This document shows positions 27,101 through 33,927 of a DNA stretch of 53,765 bases, piece by piece; the first letter of the stretch is position 1, and each line of letters opens with the position of its first letter. Origin of the DNA: Candidatus Phocaeicola faecipullorum. Its GTDB lineage: Bacteria > Bacteroidota > Bacteroidia > Bacteroidales > Bacteroidaceae. Both the position numbers and the translations under genes were made by a program. The stretch is from positions 1 to 53,765 of the forward strand of contig JAHLFB010000097.1 in assembly GCA_018884025.1 (NCBI GenBank). Reading direction: 5' to 3'. Below the pieces are notes generated by a model that did no database searches, was not told the DNA's origin, and was given only the letters and a program-made list of their open reading frames with translations.

Positions 27101-27536
27101 GAAAGACTACAATCCTAAAGAATCAACTTGTAAAGGAGGTATTGTAGGTGAAGGGAAAAATGATGTTGAGGATATAATTGTGTTCAAAAGTGATTGTTCA
27201 GGTTTTGTAACTCCATCAGACACTTACGATTGTGTAACTGATGAATATAAAGGTGCTACTATTCATGCAGTCAAAGATTTCTTTAATTTTACATTAAAAG
27301 AAATGAATGAAAAGTTCAATTTTGACAAGAATTTTGGAGTAGATTATAATTCATTAAAGATAGCTTCCTATGTATCTAACAATGACTTGGATACTTATCT
27401 TGAGAAAGGTATAGCACAACGAAAAGAAGAATCGGAAAGTACAGATACCATAGAGGAAACCTTTTTCTTCTATCCGATAAAAGGTGTACTTCATGCTATT
27501 TCTCAAGAGATATACCAGTCTTTAATAAATGAATAG
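24165..27536 (+). CDS. Large Hsp70/actin-fold (ASKHA) ATPase with novel N-terminal region
   Basis: Encodes 1123 residues, the largest protein of the operon. The C-terminal half is an actin/Hsp70 fold: FAIDLGTSNTHVEY (phosphate-1 loop, near 577-590), NIDIGGGTTDIAF (phosphate-2 loop, near 786-798) and HISFSGNGSKVIRII (adenosine loop, near 932-946). The segment TWFYPISMAPKRLKRL before phosphate-2 resembles other large bacterial Hsp70-like proteins. The first 560 residues are not recognised; they lack a signal peptide and obvious membrane segments, so the protein is probably cytoplasmic. Its end overlaps the next gene by eight bases. ATP-driven switching or client handling is inferred from the fold only. 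Confidence 0.85.
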   Translation: MSKIFRLYEGGTDVYEGWNDSPTFPYNSTSRDTIKNPDGASAKNEITSIPSPFARIDLIKTAFKEVCKNDIRGLSGNTIFHKMVSDTLDVAEIFFNIDKFNGIVEVINWDASQMVSELQHSNSEGHRYLADALTKYMQLGANASNWGRMKNIYLLNYVNGPDYINIIGATSPATLFFSSANDLGFVKDIYFKNDSPFDNEYKPLYERDFNFIMSLFLFRHTTPNFARMFPEVEAYLSLTLKAIGDPNKKQQLRNLSPADLKNYEAISVGGNLVEVLGFNLLKKKSGVSVSKSAFAIKCSKTIAPQPLVLPIEPGNKYSDLQYTVGTWGNINVAPYKTEEDDLSKRKLPFEGSTYPYLTISDFMEDILVRVPYTLNTECYFNGNIGTDKETCAYLLPLTPRFFDYFTVEDLMGEMANGEKMFEMELVAGGSVKTVLRIPINGDNRTDYIEYSRIYYNGRKPNVTEKVNDGGIVEFSFTGFIMPLIRFTNSEQAIYDVSCVSGVSSKYDFTFYSQSNKISLTSKSCRNEDKQGGNFKAETYHIEYSNFDFIRISDRNGNSGLIVPIFKEQKSIDTFEFAIDLGTSNTHVEYRKSGENSKVFSLSKEDKQHCEIFLQRKDDMGNAIDLILEKQLIEKDFLPDEIGTEDFRFPTRTVLSYARTTDWTNIIEPFALVNIPFTYDKRRELPYNNFKYNIKWGSGEDDVIDSYVRCLMLIIRNKVLLNNGDLQKTKITWFYPISMAPKRLKRLQATWDNAFKKYFGDGTTYRMTESSAPIQYFFKRYATATNLINIDIGGGTTDIAFSNNKEIDFVTSFRFASNVLFENSFSDLDDNNGIVDYYKNEILKLLEDKRLSELISIFNSSCNSKPSNMASFLFGLKDNTIVKKAKVNDKKVDFNYILQEDEKFKIVFILFYTAIIYHIAQIVKAKRLDVPRHISFSGNGSKVIRIITPDAKLLAKYTKLVFESILNKPYGKELEILGMEKDYNPKESTCKGGIVGEGKNDVEDIIVFKSDCSGFVTPSDTYDCVTDEYKGATIHAVKDFFNFTLKEMNEKFNFDKNFGVDYNSLKIASYVSNNDLDTYLEKGIAQRKEESESTDTIEETFFFYPIKGVLHAISQEIYQSLINE

Positions 27537-28404
27537 AATAAAAAATAAAGATATGCAAAACATATTAATAATAATATTTTTTGCTCTATGTACTGTTTCT
27601 TATGGTTGTTCTGACAGTACAAGAGCCCAAAATCTTCCTACGAACAAAGAAGTATTTGAGGATAATAAGATAAAAGAAGTCAATTCGCATATTGATAGTT
27701 TGAAGTCTGAACTTTTTTCCTTAAAAAAGGAATTGAAAGAGCAGAAAAGAACTATAGACAACCAGCAAAAAGAAATAAAAACACTAAAAGAAAAAAAATC
27801 AGAGATACCTTTGATTTGGATAATTATAGTATCAGTTGTATCTATTCTAGTTCTTTATCTTATGCGATATTTTTATATCACACTTAGAGATATTAAAAAC
27901 AGATTGGATAGACATCGTTCTGACATTTACAAATTATCTGATAGAATAAAGGAATATGAGAGTAGAACCAGCAAGACTCCAATTTCAAAGCCTCAAAAAG
28001 AAAACTGCCCTAAAAACAATTATAGGTATAAACCTATGGAAAACAAACCGATTACACCTACTATTGAAATAGCTGAAGAAAAGATTAAACCAGAAATGAA
28101 TGTCAAAGAAACAAAGGAAGGTTATTTTGGTATGCTTATAGGTAACAGTTATTTTAATGAATGTATGGTATCAAAAAATGATAATGCCTTGTTTAAGGCA
28201 TGGGTTGGTGACACAGAAGGAGAATACACGGTATTAAAATTGGATGCTATAAGAAGTGTTGATGGAATAGAAAATGCTGTTTGTATGGAAGGTGTACCTA
28301 TAAAAGAAGCTAAAAATTTCCAAGTTATAGAAAAGGGAAAAGTAAAGAAAAATTCAAAAGGAAACTGGAGTATAGTATCTCCAACAAAGATAAAACTTAG
28401 TTGA
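27529..28404 (+). CDS. Membrane-anchored coiled-coil protein of the novel operon
   Basis: Encodes 291 residues, unassigned. The N-terminus looks like a signal peptide or lipoprotein signal (IIIFFALCTVSYGC), followed by a charged coiled coil (about 45-93). A clear transmembrane helix follows (about 96-115, LIWIIIVSVVSILVLYLM), then a second coiled coil (117-145), a proline- and lysine-rich linker and a globular C-terminal domain (about 195-291; YFGMLIGNSYFNECMV to the end). The predicted layout places the first coiled coil outside and the C-terminal domain inside the cell. It starts eight bases inside the ATPase gene and ends two bases before the ATG of the channel gene, so it may link the cytoplasmic NTPases to the stator. 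Confidence 0.72.
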   Translation: MNRIKNKDMQNILIIIFFALCTVSYGCSDSTRAQNLPTNKEVFEDNKIKEVNSHIDSLKSELFSLKKELKEQKRTIDNQQKEIKTLKEKKSEIPLIWIIIVSVVSILVLYLMRYFYITLRDIKNRLDRHRSDIYKLSDRIKEYESRTSKTPISKPQKENCPKNNYRYKPMENKPITPTIEIAEEKIKPEMNVKETKEGYFGMLIGNSYFNECMVSKNDNALFKAWVGDTEGEYTVLKLDAIRSVDGIENAVCMEGVPIKEAKNFQVIEKGKVKKNSKGNWSIVSPTKIKLS

Positions 28405-28406
28405 AT

Positions 28407-29933
28407 ATGAGTCTTGTAGCAATAATAATACTTTCTGTAATTTTAGTTCAGATAATATTCTTTGTTCAGAATAGAGCAAGAATGAACGAATTCAAAAACA
28501 TATTCAATGAGAATAAATCCTGGACCTTATCGTATGATGCCGAAACGAACTTTGTGAATGGTATTTCCGGAAAAGGGAATAAGGTTTTCGACGCAATAGT
28601 ACATTCCATTAATAAATACCTCGGAAGCAGTTCTGGTTCTGTAATTGATTATGGTGTTTTGAAAGATGCAATAGATAGGCATTGCGATACTGTAGAAAAT
28701 GACATAGCTGTTCAAACACCTATTCCGTTGTATTGCGGACTTGCAGGTACTATGGCTGGTGTTATTATAGGATTGTGGGATTTATTGGACTCACAAGCAA
28801 TTCTTACGCTAATGGGCAGTGGAACAGTCAATATCAGTAATGCATCTGACATAGCTGCTAATGGTATTAATGATTTGCTTTTAGGTGTTGCATGGGCAAT
28901 GGCCGCTTCTATTTGTGGTATAGTTCTTACCACACTAAACTCAGTCTTATTCAAACGATGCAAGTTGGAAGAAGAAAGTGGCAAAAATTCATTTTTGGCT
29001 TGGATGCAGTCAAAACTGTTACCTGAGCTGCCATCTGACACATCGGAAGCATTGGGAAAACTTGTAAAGAACCTAAACAAATTTAATACTACATTTGCAG
29101 ATAATACTAACAACTTGGGTAAGGCTCTTGCTAAGGTAAACGAGTCGTATGCAATACAAGCTGAAGTCATAAAAACAGTTCATGATATGGATGTAATGAA
29201 AATGGCAAAAGTCAATATCAACGTATTGCAGGAACTTAAGGAATGCACGTCTAAACTCGAAGATTTCAACCTGTATCTTGATAAAATTAAAGGCTATACA
29301 GATGCAATACACCGATTTGAGAGTATGTTCAAGTCTGAAGCAGAAAGACTACATATATTAGAAGAAATACGCGATTTCTTTAACAGGCATAAAGGTGAAA
29401 TAGCCAAAGATACAGGAGATGCAGATATCGCATTACGTGATTCATTGAAAACCATAAAAGAATCCACTGCTGCCAACATGACTGAACTTAACGCAAAATT
29501 TGTGGAACAAAGCGAGATTTTCAAGAGTATAATAAAAGAAGAACAGGATACTTTTAAACGTATAAGTAATGAGATTACCACACAGTTTGAGACACAGCTT
29601 AAACAGATGCCGCTATTGAAACAACAGCTGGAAGGTATTTCTGCAATCCCTGAACACCTTAACATCTTGATAGAAAAGATAGAAGAATCAAACAAAACAT
29701 TAGCTCAAGAAATAACAACATCAGTGCAACATACTGTGTCGCAGTTAAATCAAAGAATTCCTGAAGTGAGAGAAAACAATAAGGAGAGTAATACAGAAAA
29801 TCAAATTGTTGTGCAATCTATGCCTAATTGGATGAGAATAAGCGGATGGTGTGCATTAATTATAATTGCTTTAACTAGTTTGTTATTTTTATCTGCAATT
29901 ATATTAGATTATCTGGGTATTATATACCTCTAA
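28407..29933 (+). CDS. MotA/TolQ/ExbB/ZorA-like proton-channel protein with long coiled-coil tail
   Basis: Encodes 508 residues from the ATG at 28407. Helix one is at 2-21. PLYCGLAGTMAGVIIGLW (about 107-124) matches the second-helix motif of the MotA/TolQ/ExbB superfamily, and NGINDLLLGVAWAMAASICG, continuing to about 176, is the third. Then follows a long cytoplasmic part (about 180-460) with coiled-coil character, like the tail of ZorA. Unlike MotA or typical ZorA, there is a fourth hydrophobic helix at the very C-terminus (about 480-502, ALIIIALTSLLFLSAI). It is paired with the next gene, which looks like its MotB/ZorB partner. Ion flow driving movement or force is inferred from the family. 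Confidence 0.85.
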   Translation: MSLVAIIILSVILVQIIFFVQNRARMNEFKNIFNENKSWTLSYDAETNFVNGISGKGNKVFDAIVHSINKYLGSSSGSVIDYGVLKDAIDRHCDTVENDIAVQTPIPLYCGLAGTMAGVIIGLWDLLDSQAILTLMGSGTVNISNASDIAANGINDLLLGVAWAMAASICGIVLTTLNSVLFKRCKLEEESGKNSFLAWMQSKLLPELPSDTSEALGKLVKNLNKFNTTFADNTNNLGKALAKVNESYAIQAEVIKTVHDMDVMKMAKVNINVLQELKECTSKLEDFNLYLDKIKGYTDAIHRFESMFKSEAERLHILEEIRDFFNRHKGEIAKDTGDADIALRDSLKTIKESTAANMTELNAKFVEQSEIFKSIIKEEQDTFKRISNEITTQFETQLKQMPLLKQQLEGISAIPEHLNILIEKIEESNKTLAQEITTSVQHTVSQLNQRIPEVRENNKESNTENQIVVQSMPNWMRISGWCALIIIALTSLLFLSAIILDYLGIIYL

Positions 29934-29946
29934 AACTTTGAAAGGT

Positions 29947-30576
29947 ATGGCACAAAAGAAAGAATCTTTTTTCTGGACAAGCTATTCTGATCTTATGACA
30001 AGCCTGTTCTTTATCATGCTTGTTCTATTTATTCTGGTAATTGTAGTTCTACATAAAAGAATGGAAGTGACAGAACATCAACTTGAAGAAATTCAAAAAG
30101 TAGAATCTTCTACCAAAGATTTAAGCAGGGACTACTTTACATATCGACCAGAATACAAAAAATATGTGTTAAATATAGCTGTAAGATATCCTATAGGAGA
30201 ATCTGATATAAATAGAATTGAAACCACAAACAAACATGAAGTCTTAATGCAACTTCATCAGGCAGGAAAAGAAATAGAAAAATTTTTATATAATCATCGT
30301 GAAAACCAGTATCTTCTAATTATTGAGGGACAGGCTTCCCTTGACGCTTACACACTTAACTATGAGTTAAGCTACCAAAGAGCTTTGGGACTTCTGCGGT
30401 ATTGGACAAACCAATGCGGAATTCAGTTTGGGCGTAACTGTGAAATTCAAATTTCCGGTAGTGGTGACGGAAGACTTGACACTCATTCTATGAGAGAGCT
30501 AAACGAAAGAGAAAATCAGCGTTTTTTGATACATATCCTTCCTAAAAATATTTTTGAACGAAATGAAAGCAAGTAA
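29947..30576 (+). CDS. MotB/ZorB-like stator protein with OmpA-type peptidoglycan-binding domain
   Basis: Encodes 209 residues from the ATG at 29947. A short cytoplasmic tail leads to FFWTSYSDLMTSLFFIMLVL, a single transmembrane helix with an aspartate at residue 15, the position of the proton-binding Asp in MotB and ZorB. A linker follows, and the OmpA/MotB domain (about 115-200) shows LIIEGQASLD, LNYELSYQRALGLLRYW, IQISGSGDGR and ERENQRFLIHI, the usual peptidoglycan-binding pattern. It is 13 bases downstream of the channel gene and overlaps the protease gene by 14 bases. The pair would form a stator fixed to the cell wall. Confidence 0.88.
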   Translation: MAQKKESFFWTSYSDLMTSLFFIMLVLFILVIVVLHKRMEVTEHQLEEIQKVESSTKDLSRDYFTYRPEYKKYVLNIAVRYPIGESDINRIETTNKHEVLMQLHQAGKEIEKFLYNHRENQYLLIIEGQASLDAYTLNYELSYQRALGLLRYWTNQCGIQFGRNCEIQISGSGDGRLDTHSMRELNERENQRFLIHILPKNIFERNESK

Positions 30577-31297
30577 TTTACTATTTATAATTGGTATTTT
30601 TTCATTAACAGGGTGCGCCCATAAGTCAGGTCATAAGAGAGAAAACTTCATACAAGAAAGGAGTGTTGTTTCACATCCAAGTACTATGACAAACACTAAT
30701 ATTGAGGTATCTAGAAACAGGCGAAATGTAGAAAAAATGGATGGAGCAGAAGTATTTTCCAGATACAATACAGCTGTATTTATGGTTTATACATCCGATG
30801 GATATAATATGTATCAGGGCTCAGGCTTTTTTATAAACAATTCAGGACTTGCCGTAAGCAATTATCATGTATTTAAAAACACAAGTATTGGAGAAGAAGG
30901 CATCAAGTTAGCTGGCAGTAAAGAAATTTATAAAGTTTCCGAAATCATAAAACGTAATGAACAGGAAGATTTTATTCTATTCAAAGTAAATATAGCAAAT
31001 ACTAACTATATTCCAATTGCAGGACGTAAACCCAATGTAGGTGAGAAAGTATTTGCAATAGGAAGTCCTAGAGGATTGGAAAACACATTCTCGTCCGGAG
31101 AAATTTCACAATGGCGTGACAGAAATTTAATGCAAATCAGCGCACTTATAGACCATGGAAGTAGTGGCGGAGCATTAATAAATGAATATGGCGAAGTTGT
31201 CGGTATAACATCAGGAACTTTTTATGATGGTTCACAAGCCAATCTCAATTACGCTTGGAGCATTGATGTAATAAAGCCATACATTAACATGAGATAA
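30563..31297 (+). CDS. Trypsin-like serine protease lipoprotein, last gene of the novel operon
   Basis: Encodes 244 residues from the ATG at 30563. The lipoprotein signal ends FSLTGC. After a polar linker, the chymotrypsin-fold domain shows GSGFFINNSGLAVSNYHVF (catalytic His), NEQEDFILFKV (catalytic Asp) and LIDHGSSGGALINEYGEVVG (catalytic Ser in GSSGG), so the triad appears intact. There is no PDZ domain, unlike DegP. The protein would act in the periplasm or on the inner face of the outer membrane. Its gene overlaps the stator gene by 14 bases. A cleavage effector or regulated processing enzyme of the system is a reasonable inference; the target is unknown. Confidence 0.85.
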   Translation: MKASNLLFIIGIFSLTGCAHKSGHKRENFIQERSVVSHPSTMTNTNIEVSRNRRNVEKMDGAEVFSRYNTAVFMVYTSDGYNMYQGSGFFINNSGLAVSNYHVFKNTSIGEEGIKLAGSKEIYKVSEIIKRNEQEDFILFKVNIANTNYIPIAGRKPNVGEKVFAIGSPRGLENTFSSGEISQWRDRNLMQISALIDHGSSGGALINEYGEVVGITSGTFYDGSQANLNYAWSIDVIKPYINMR

Positions 31298-31333
31298 ATA
31301 GTTTAATTCTTAATTGGAAAAATTTATCAAAAA

Positions 31334-31368
31334 TTCACTGACTGTTCAATGAGTGAACAGCCGGTGAA
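31334..31368 (-). terminator. Terminator between the novel operon and the convergent ABC gene
   Basis: TTCAC...CTGTTCA (31334-31348) pairs with TGAACAG...GTGAA (31354-31368) with a three-base internal loop. The minus-strand side is followed by an AT/T-rich tract, so it mainly ends the ABC gene but may also stop the plus-strand operon. Confidence 0.6.
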
Positions 31369-31375
31369 TCTCTAT

Positions 31376-32824
31376 TTACTTATACCTGACAAGATACAAT
31401 GAATTGGTGATGCATTCCGGAAGTTCTTCCTTGTAGTGCGTCACCATAATCATGGTCTTGTTCTCACGACGGCAGAATGTCTCGATTACATCTTTTACAA
31501 GTCGCCTGTTGTAAAGGTCAAGTCCGTGAAGCGGCTCATCAAGAATAAGAAGTTCAGGGTCTTTTACGAATGCGCGTGCCAGCAGGACAAGTCTCTGCTC
31601 GCCGCTTGACAGTTGCAGAAAGCTCCTGTCCGCCAGTTTTTTCACTCCGAACACATCCATCCAGAACAGACACACTTCCCTGTCTTCCTCTTTCGGACGT
31701 TTGTACAGTCCTATTGAATCGTGAAGTCCGCTCGCCACAATGTCTATGGCAGGAATATTCTTAAGATACGCCCTGTGCATTTCCGGGCTTACATAGCCTA
31801 TATGTTTCTTTATCTCCCATATGCTCTCGCCACTGCCGCGTTTGCGGTCGAACAGCGTTATATCGCAAGCATAGCTCTGTGGATTATCGGCACACACAAG
31901 GCTTAAGAGTGTTGACTTTCCCGCACCGTTTTCTCCGCTCAATGCCCATTTCTCACCACACTTCACCGTCCAGTCCAGGTCACGCAATATAGTTCTTTCT
32001 CCGTAACGGATACTCACCTTATTCAGTCGGACCACATTCTCGGCATTATACTGATTGTCCTTATACGGCAGTTCCAATATGGCTTTTCTCTTTTCTTCCG
32101 ACAGCATACTGGCGGGTACTTTCACTCCTTCATATTCCTGACGTGGAATTTTCGTTCCGCACGTCATATCCTCTACTGTTATCACATGAGTGACGAAAGC
32201 AGGTATATCGTCCGATTTTGACAGGACCAGAATAACCTGAAGGCCTATTACCCTTATCAGCTCATCAAGCAGTGATTTAAGCAAATCGCGTGTACCGGCA
32301 TCCAGACCGATGAAAGGATTGTCCATTATAAGGACTCTCGGACCTGAAAGCAATGTCTTCGTAAGCTGGAACTTTCTCAGCTCTCCGCTTGACAGGAGAA
32401 TGATAGGCTTTTGCAACATCTCCTCCACCCTAAACAGCTTGTACAGCTTTCCTTTCAGTTCTTCGTCCTTGCATGGAGGCAGCAAATCGCCCACCACAGG
32501 AATATTTTCCATATCCTGTGAGTTCCATCTCTGCTGATAGTAATAGCTGCCATCGGCATCACCGTATGAATCGCGGAAAGTTATATACCTGAGATTGTCT
32601 GATACCAGATTTGTGGCGGCAGGCGAAAAATCGTATGCCACCTCGTTCATCAACAAGGGATACTTCCCCGTTATTATATCTATAAATATGCTCTTGCCTC
32701 CACCGTTAGGGCCTACTACAGCCAATTGTTCTCCGGCGTTGAGGCAAAAGTCCACCGGTTTACGCATCCTGTAAAGCGGATGACGCGTCACACCATTTGA
32801 TACTGAAATAACTCGTTGTTGCAT
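31376..32824 (-). CDS. ABC ATPase with two nucleotide-binding domains (ModF/PhrA-like)
   Basis: Encodes 482 residues with two complete ABC domains and no membrane part. Domain one: GPNGGGKSIFID (about 37-48), signature LSSGELRKFQ, Walker B VLIMDNPFIGL. Domain two: GENGAGKSTLLSL (about 295-307), signature LSSGEQRLVLLARAF, Walker B LLILDEPLHGL. This is the ModF arrangement, a soluble protein often called photorepair PhrA-like; its real role is not well known. Some signature glycines are replaced (LSSGE), as is usual in this family. The gene is 87 bases downstream of ruvC, with a repeat element in between. Confidence 0.88.
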   Translation of the reverse strand: MQQRVISVSNGVTRHPLYRMRKPVDFCLNAGEQLAVVGPNGGGKSIFIDIITGKYPLLMNEVAYDFSPAATNLVSDNLRYITFRDSYGDADGSYYYQQRWNSQDMENIPVVGDLLPPCKDEELKGKLYKLFRVEEMLQKPIILLSSGELRKFQLTKTLLSGPRVLIMDNPFIGLDAGTRDLLKSLLDELIRVIGLQVILVLSKSDDIPAFVTHVITVEDMTCGTKIPRQEYEGVKVPASMLSEEKRKAILELPYKDNQYNAENVVRLNKVSIRYGERTILRDLDWTVKCGEKWALSGENGAGKSTLLSLVCADNPQSYACDITLFDRKRGSGESIWEIKKHIGYVSPEMHRAYLKNIPAIDIVASGLHDSIGLYKRPKEEDREVCLFWMDVFGVKKLADRSFLQLSSGEQRLVLLARAFVKDPELLILDEPLHGLDLYNRRLVKDVIETFCRRENKTMIMVTHYKEELPECITNSLYLVRYK

Positions 32825-32832
32825 TGTAATTA

Positions 32833-32897
32833 TAGTTGTTGGTTGTTAGTTTTTAGTTGTTAGCTCGAATGGCATTCTAAAAACTAACAACTAAAAA
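32833..32897. repeat. GTTGTTAG-rich repeat unit with inverted copy, upstream of the ABC gene
   Basis: A 34-base unit (32833-32866) begins TAGTTGTTGGTTGTTAGTT; it recurs at 52041-52074 with one difference. In this copy TTTTTAGTTGTTAG (32850-32863) also pairs perfectly with CTAACAACTAAAAA (32884-32897), a 14-pair hairpin. It fills the gap between ruvC and the ABC gene. Confidence 0.75.
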
Positions 32898-32911
32898 CTT
32901 ATAACTTAGAT

Positions 32912-33481
32912 TTACTTCACCACCTTATCCGGATTTTTCGCGATGAAATCCTTCCATCCGGAATAAGCCTTATGTGTTTCCGGGCGTCCCATCTGCAAAT
33001 AGTGGCAATAAGCAGCACCCAGGGCATCTGTGGCATCCATAAACGGTCCGATATCTTCTTTCCTGATTTTCAGCATACGTCGCAGCATGTCGGCCACCTG
33101 TTCCTTGCTTGCCTGACCGTTGCCGGTTATTGCCATCTTGATTTTCAGAGGGGCATATTCCGTTACAGGTATGTCCCTGCACAGTGCGGCCACAATAGCC
33201 ACTCCCTGCGCCCTGCCCAGTTTAAGCATAGACTGTACGTTCTTGCCGAAGAACGGAGCTTCTATGGCCAGTTCATCCGGCAGATACGAATTTATAATGC
33301 CGTGTACACGCTCGTATATGTGTTTCAGTTTCAGATATGGATCTGTGAATTTTCTCAGGTCTATCACTCCAAGCGTCATCACTTCCGCCTTCGTACCGGT
33401 AACCTTCAATACTCCATATCCCATTATGTTCGTACCGGGGTCTATGCCCAATATTATTTTTTCCTTAACAGGCTGAATCAC
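32912..33481 (-). CDS. ruvC: Holliday junction resolvase RuvC
   Basis: Encodes 189 residues. RuvC cuts Holliday junctions made during recombination, together with RuvAB. The acidic active-site residues sit in [16 protein letters not shown] (first Asp), [19 protein letters not shown] (Glu) and [15 protein letters not shown] (the final DxxD pair). [12 protein letters not shown] is also conserved. The gene overlaps the DUF4286 gene as ATGA, forming a two-gene operon transcribed from 33.8 kb. Confidence 0.97.
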   Translation of the reverse strand: MIQPVKEKIILGIDPGTNIMGYGVLKVTGTKAEVMTLGVIDLRKFTDPYLKLKHIYERVHGIINSYLPDELAIEAPFFGKNVQSMLKLGRAQGVAIVAALCRDIPVTEYAPLKIKMAITGNGQASKEQVADMLRRMLKIRKEDIGPFMDATDALGAAYCHYLQMGRPETHKAYSGWKDFIAKNPDKVVK

Positions 33482-33783
33482 TTTATCACCTCCATCAAAG
33501 TAAGGAAACCGATAATCTTGTCCTTGAAGATTTTTATCATCTCCTCATTAAGGCGTGCGCCGCATTTTGTGTGCCAGCTATGAAGTGCCGCGCTGTCTTC
33601 CACTTCCCATTGCAAAGAGAAGCACTCGCTCTCCTGCTCCTTATGACTCAGGATACGCAGAATACGCGGATTTCGCAGTTCTCCCGTCTTTTCAGCTTCG
33701 GGAATATAACACTCGTTAAGCCAGATAACGAAATTTCTGGCATCGTTTATCTCAACATGAAATGTAGTATTATAAATAAGCAT
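33478..33783 (-). CDS. DUF4286-family small protein
   Basis: Encodes 101 residues. The start [11 protein letters not shown] and the spread of aromatic residues, ending [15 protein letters not shown], match the DUF4286 ferredoxin-like proteins that sit beside ruvC in Bacteroidales. The fold resembles a dimeric alpha-beta barrel, but no active site is evident. It is the first gene of the ruvC operon and has a consensus promoter. Function unknown. Confidence 0.8.
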   Translation of the reverse strand: MLIYNTTFHVEINDARNFVIWLNECYIPEAEKTGELRNPRILRILSHKEQESECFSLQWEVEDSAALHSWHTKCGARLNEEMIKIFKDKIIGFLTLMEVIK

Positions 33784-33805
33784 AACGTATATTTTTATCC
33801 GGATG

Positions 33806-33895
33806 CAAAGATAACTATTTATGCAGAATTGGACACTGTAAACAAAAATAAATAAACTATCTACATTGATGTTAAATTAACTTTTACTATTTTTG
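33806..33895. promoter_or_regulatory. Divergent promoters for ruvC operon and acyl-CoA synthetase
   Basis: TATCTTTG on the minus strand (33813-33806) lies 23 bases before the DUF4286 start. TATTTTTG on the plus strand (33888-33895), with a TTG about 19-20 bases upstream, precedes the synthetase gene at 33928. Both fit TAnnTTTG. Confidence 0.65.
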
Positions 33896-33927
33896 CACAC
33901 ATTATCGCGAAATGTGTACATATTGAC

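Noticed and set aside
21064-31297. Calling the operon a Zorya system
   Set aside because: Only the channel and peptidoglycan-binding pair match; the ZorC/D/E/F/G components are absent and five other unrelated proteins are present.
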